Of a stretch of DNA of 32,296 nucleotides, positions 31,605-32,296 are shown one piece after another (position 1 is the stretch's first letter; each line of letters begins with the position of its first letter). A program made the translations under genes and the position numbers. Below the pieces are notes generated by a model. The model saw nothing but the letters and a program-made list of their open reading frames with translations, was not told the origin of the DNA and made no database searches. Origin of the DNA: Rhizobium sp. ASV8. GTDB taxonomy: Bacteria; Pseudomonadota; Alphaproteobacteria; Rhizobiales; Rhizobiaceae. The DNA is taken from contig NZ_JAELUG010000084.1 in assembly GCF_016429255.1 (NCBI RefSeq), positions 1 to 32,296 of the forward strand, given 5' to 3'.

Positions 31605-32296
31605 TTACTTCTTGCCGAAGATCCACTTGTCGACAAGCTTCTGCGTCGTGCCGTCCTTGTTGAGCTCGGCAAGCGCGCCGTTGACCTTGCCGAGCGTGTC
31701 GGCATCGCCCTTGCGAATGGCATAGGCAACGCCTTCGCCAAGAGCGGAGTTCTTCGGCACTTCGAGCTTCACTTCATAATCGGCGCCGGCGGCCGACTTC
31801 AGGAACGTCTGAATGTAAAGATCGGGGATGAGGACATAGTCTACACGACCGGCAACGAGGTCGGCGACGGAGTTGTCGGCGGTGTCGTAGCTCTTGGCCT
31901 CTGCACCCTTCAGATATTTCGCGACATAGGCAGCCTGAACGCTTGATGTCTGGACGCCGATAATCTTGCCCGACACGATCGAGGGATCGATGATCTTGCC
32001 CGAACCGTCGGGAGCGTCGATTGTCGCGATCTTGGTGCTGTCGGATTTGGCGCCGACGAAGGACGTGCCTTCGGTGTAGTAGGGCGTGCTGAAATCGACG
32101 ACCTTGCGGCGATCATCGGTGATCGAGAAAGCGCCGATGATGAAATCGACCTTCTTTTCGTTCAGCGACGGGATAAGACCGTCCCAGGCCATCTGCTTGA
32201 TGTCGCACTTGATCTTCATCTTTTCGCAGACGGCGCGGGAAAGATCGGCTTCCAGGCCCTCCCATTCCCCGGCTGCGTTCACCTGCGTGAACGGCA
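31605..32296 (-). CDS. Polar amino-acid ABC transporter solute-binding protein (N-terminus beyond window)
   Basis: At least 230 residues are visible. The frame is open to the window edge (PFTQVNAAGEWEGLEAD), so the signal peptide and first lobe start lie outside; a GTG at 32282 is not the real start. Family motifs of SBP type 3: GLEADLSRAVCEKMKIKCD, WDGLIPSLNEKKVDFIIGAF, SITDDRRKVVDFSTPYY, GVQTSSVQAAYV and AYAIRKGD. The protein binds its ligand in the periplasm and delivers it to the permease pair. The sequence resembles lysine/arginine/ornithine/histidine or octopine binders. The exact ligand is not clear. Two Cys at the CEKMKIKC segment match the disulphide seen in many such binders. Confidence 0.93.
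   Translation of the reverse strand, partial: PFTQVNAAGEWEGLEADLSRAVCEKMKIKCDIKQMAWDGLIPSLNEKKVDFIIGAFSITDDRRKVVDFSTPYYTEGTSFVGAKSDSTKIATIDAPDGSGKIIDPSIVSGKIIGVQTSSVQAAYVAKYLKGAEAKSYDTADNSVADLVAGRVDYVLIPDLYIQTFLKSAAGADYEVKLEVPKNSALGEGVAYAIRKGDADTLGKVNGALAELNKDGTTQKLVDKWIFGKK

Overview
The window looks like an accessory chromosomal or plasmid segment from a fast-growing alphaproteobacterium, most likely Rhizobiaceae. The basis is moderately high G+C coding DNA with AT-rich control regions, an alphaproteobacterial-type curli operon that carries CsgH, an IalB-family protein, Crp and LuxR regulators of rhizobial type, and an octopine/histidine-type amino-acid importer. I could not run a search, so the genus is an inference. 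No tRNA, rRNA, CRISPR array or transposase was seen.

Positions 1-14825 hold a hybrid NRPS/PKS locus. Three megasynthase genes read leftward with ATGA overlaps: a loading protein (A-PCP), a 2697-residue protein (KS-AT-ACP-aminotransferase-C-A-PCP) and a termination protein (C-PCP-TE). A two-domain formyltransferase-like/beta-propeller protein follows them. An Sfp-type phosphopantetheinyl transferase, cut by the window start, converges on the operon with a one-base gap. The predicted logic is: load a starter amino acid, extend with malonate, aminate the beta-ketone, add glycine, then release. The last module is unusual. It has no A domain, its condensation motif reads HQxxxDG, and its thioesterase nucleophile is Cys instead of Ser.

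Positions 15131-18784 hold a small exopolysaccharide cluster: a Tat-exported GH16 glycanase on the minus strand, divergent from a Wzy/O-antigen-ligase-like polymerase coupled to a polysaccharide pyruvyl transferase.

Positions 18785-22859 are regulatory and AT-rich in places: a Crp/FNR-like regulator, a possible 46-residue leader ORF, a LuxR-type regulator with a degenerate receiver domain, a half-kilobase without a recognisable gene, and a leftward HigB-like/XRE/DUF6941-like group. Several short palindromes lie in the gaps.

Positions 22860-26288 are a curli-like operon in the order csgA-like, csgH, csgB-like, csgF, csgG. No csgE is present. The degenerate-receiver LuxR protein upstream is a plausible CsgD counterpart. 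Two small secreted proteins (minus strand) and an IalB-family protein (plus strand) follow.

Positions 28057-32296 hold a leftward polar amino-acid uptake operon: solute-binding protein (cut by the window end), a strong hairpin terminator/attenuator, two permeases, an ATPase and an M20 amidohydrolase.

Taken together the region combines a secreted or cell-modifying small peptide, a matrix polysaccharide and amyloid fibres, which would suit surface colonisation. That link is inference.
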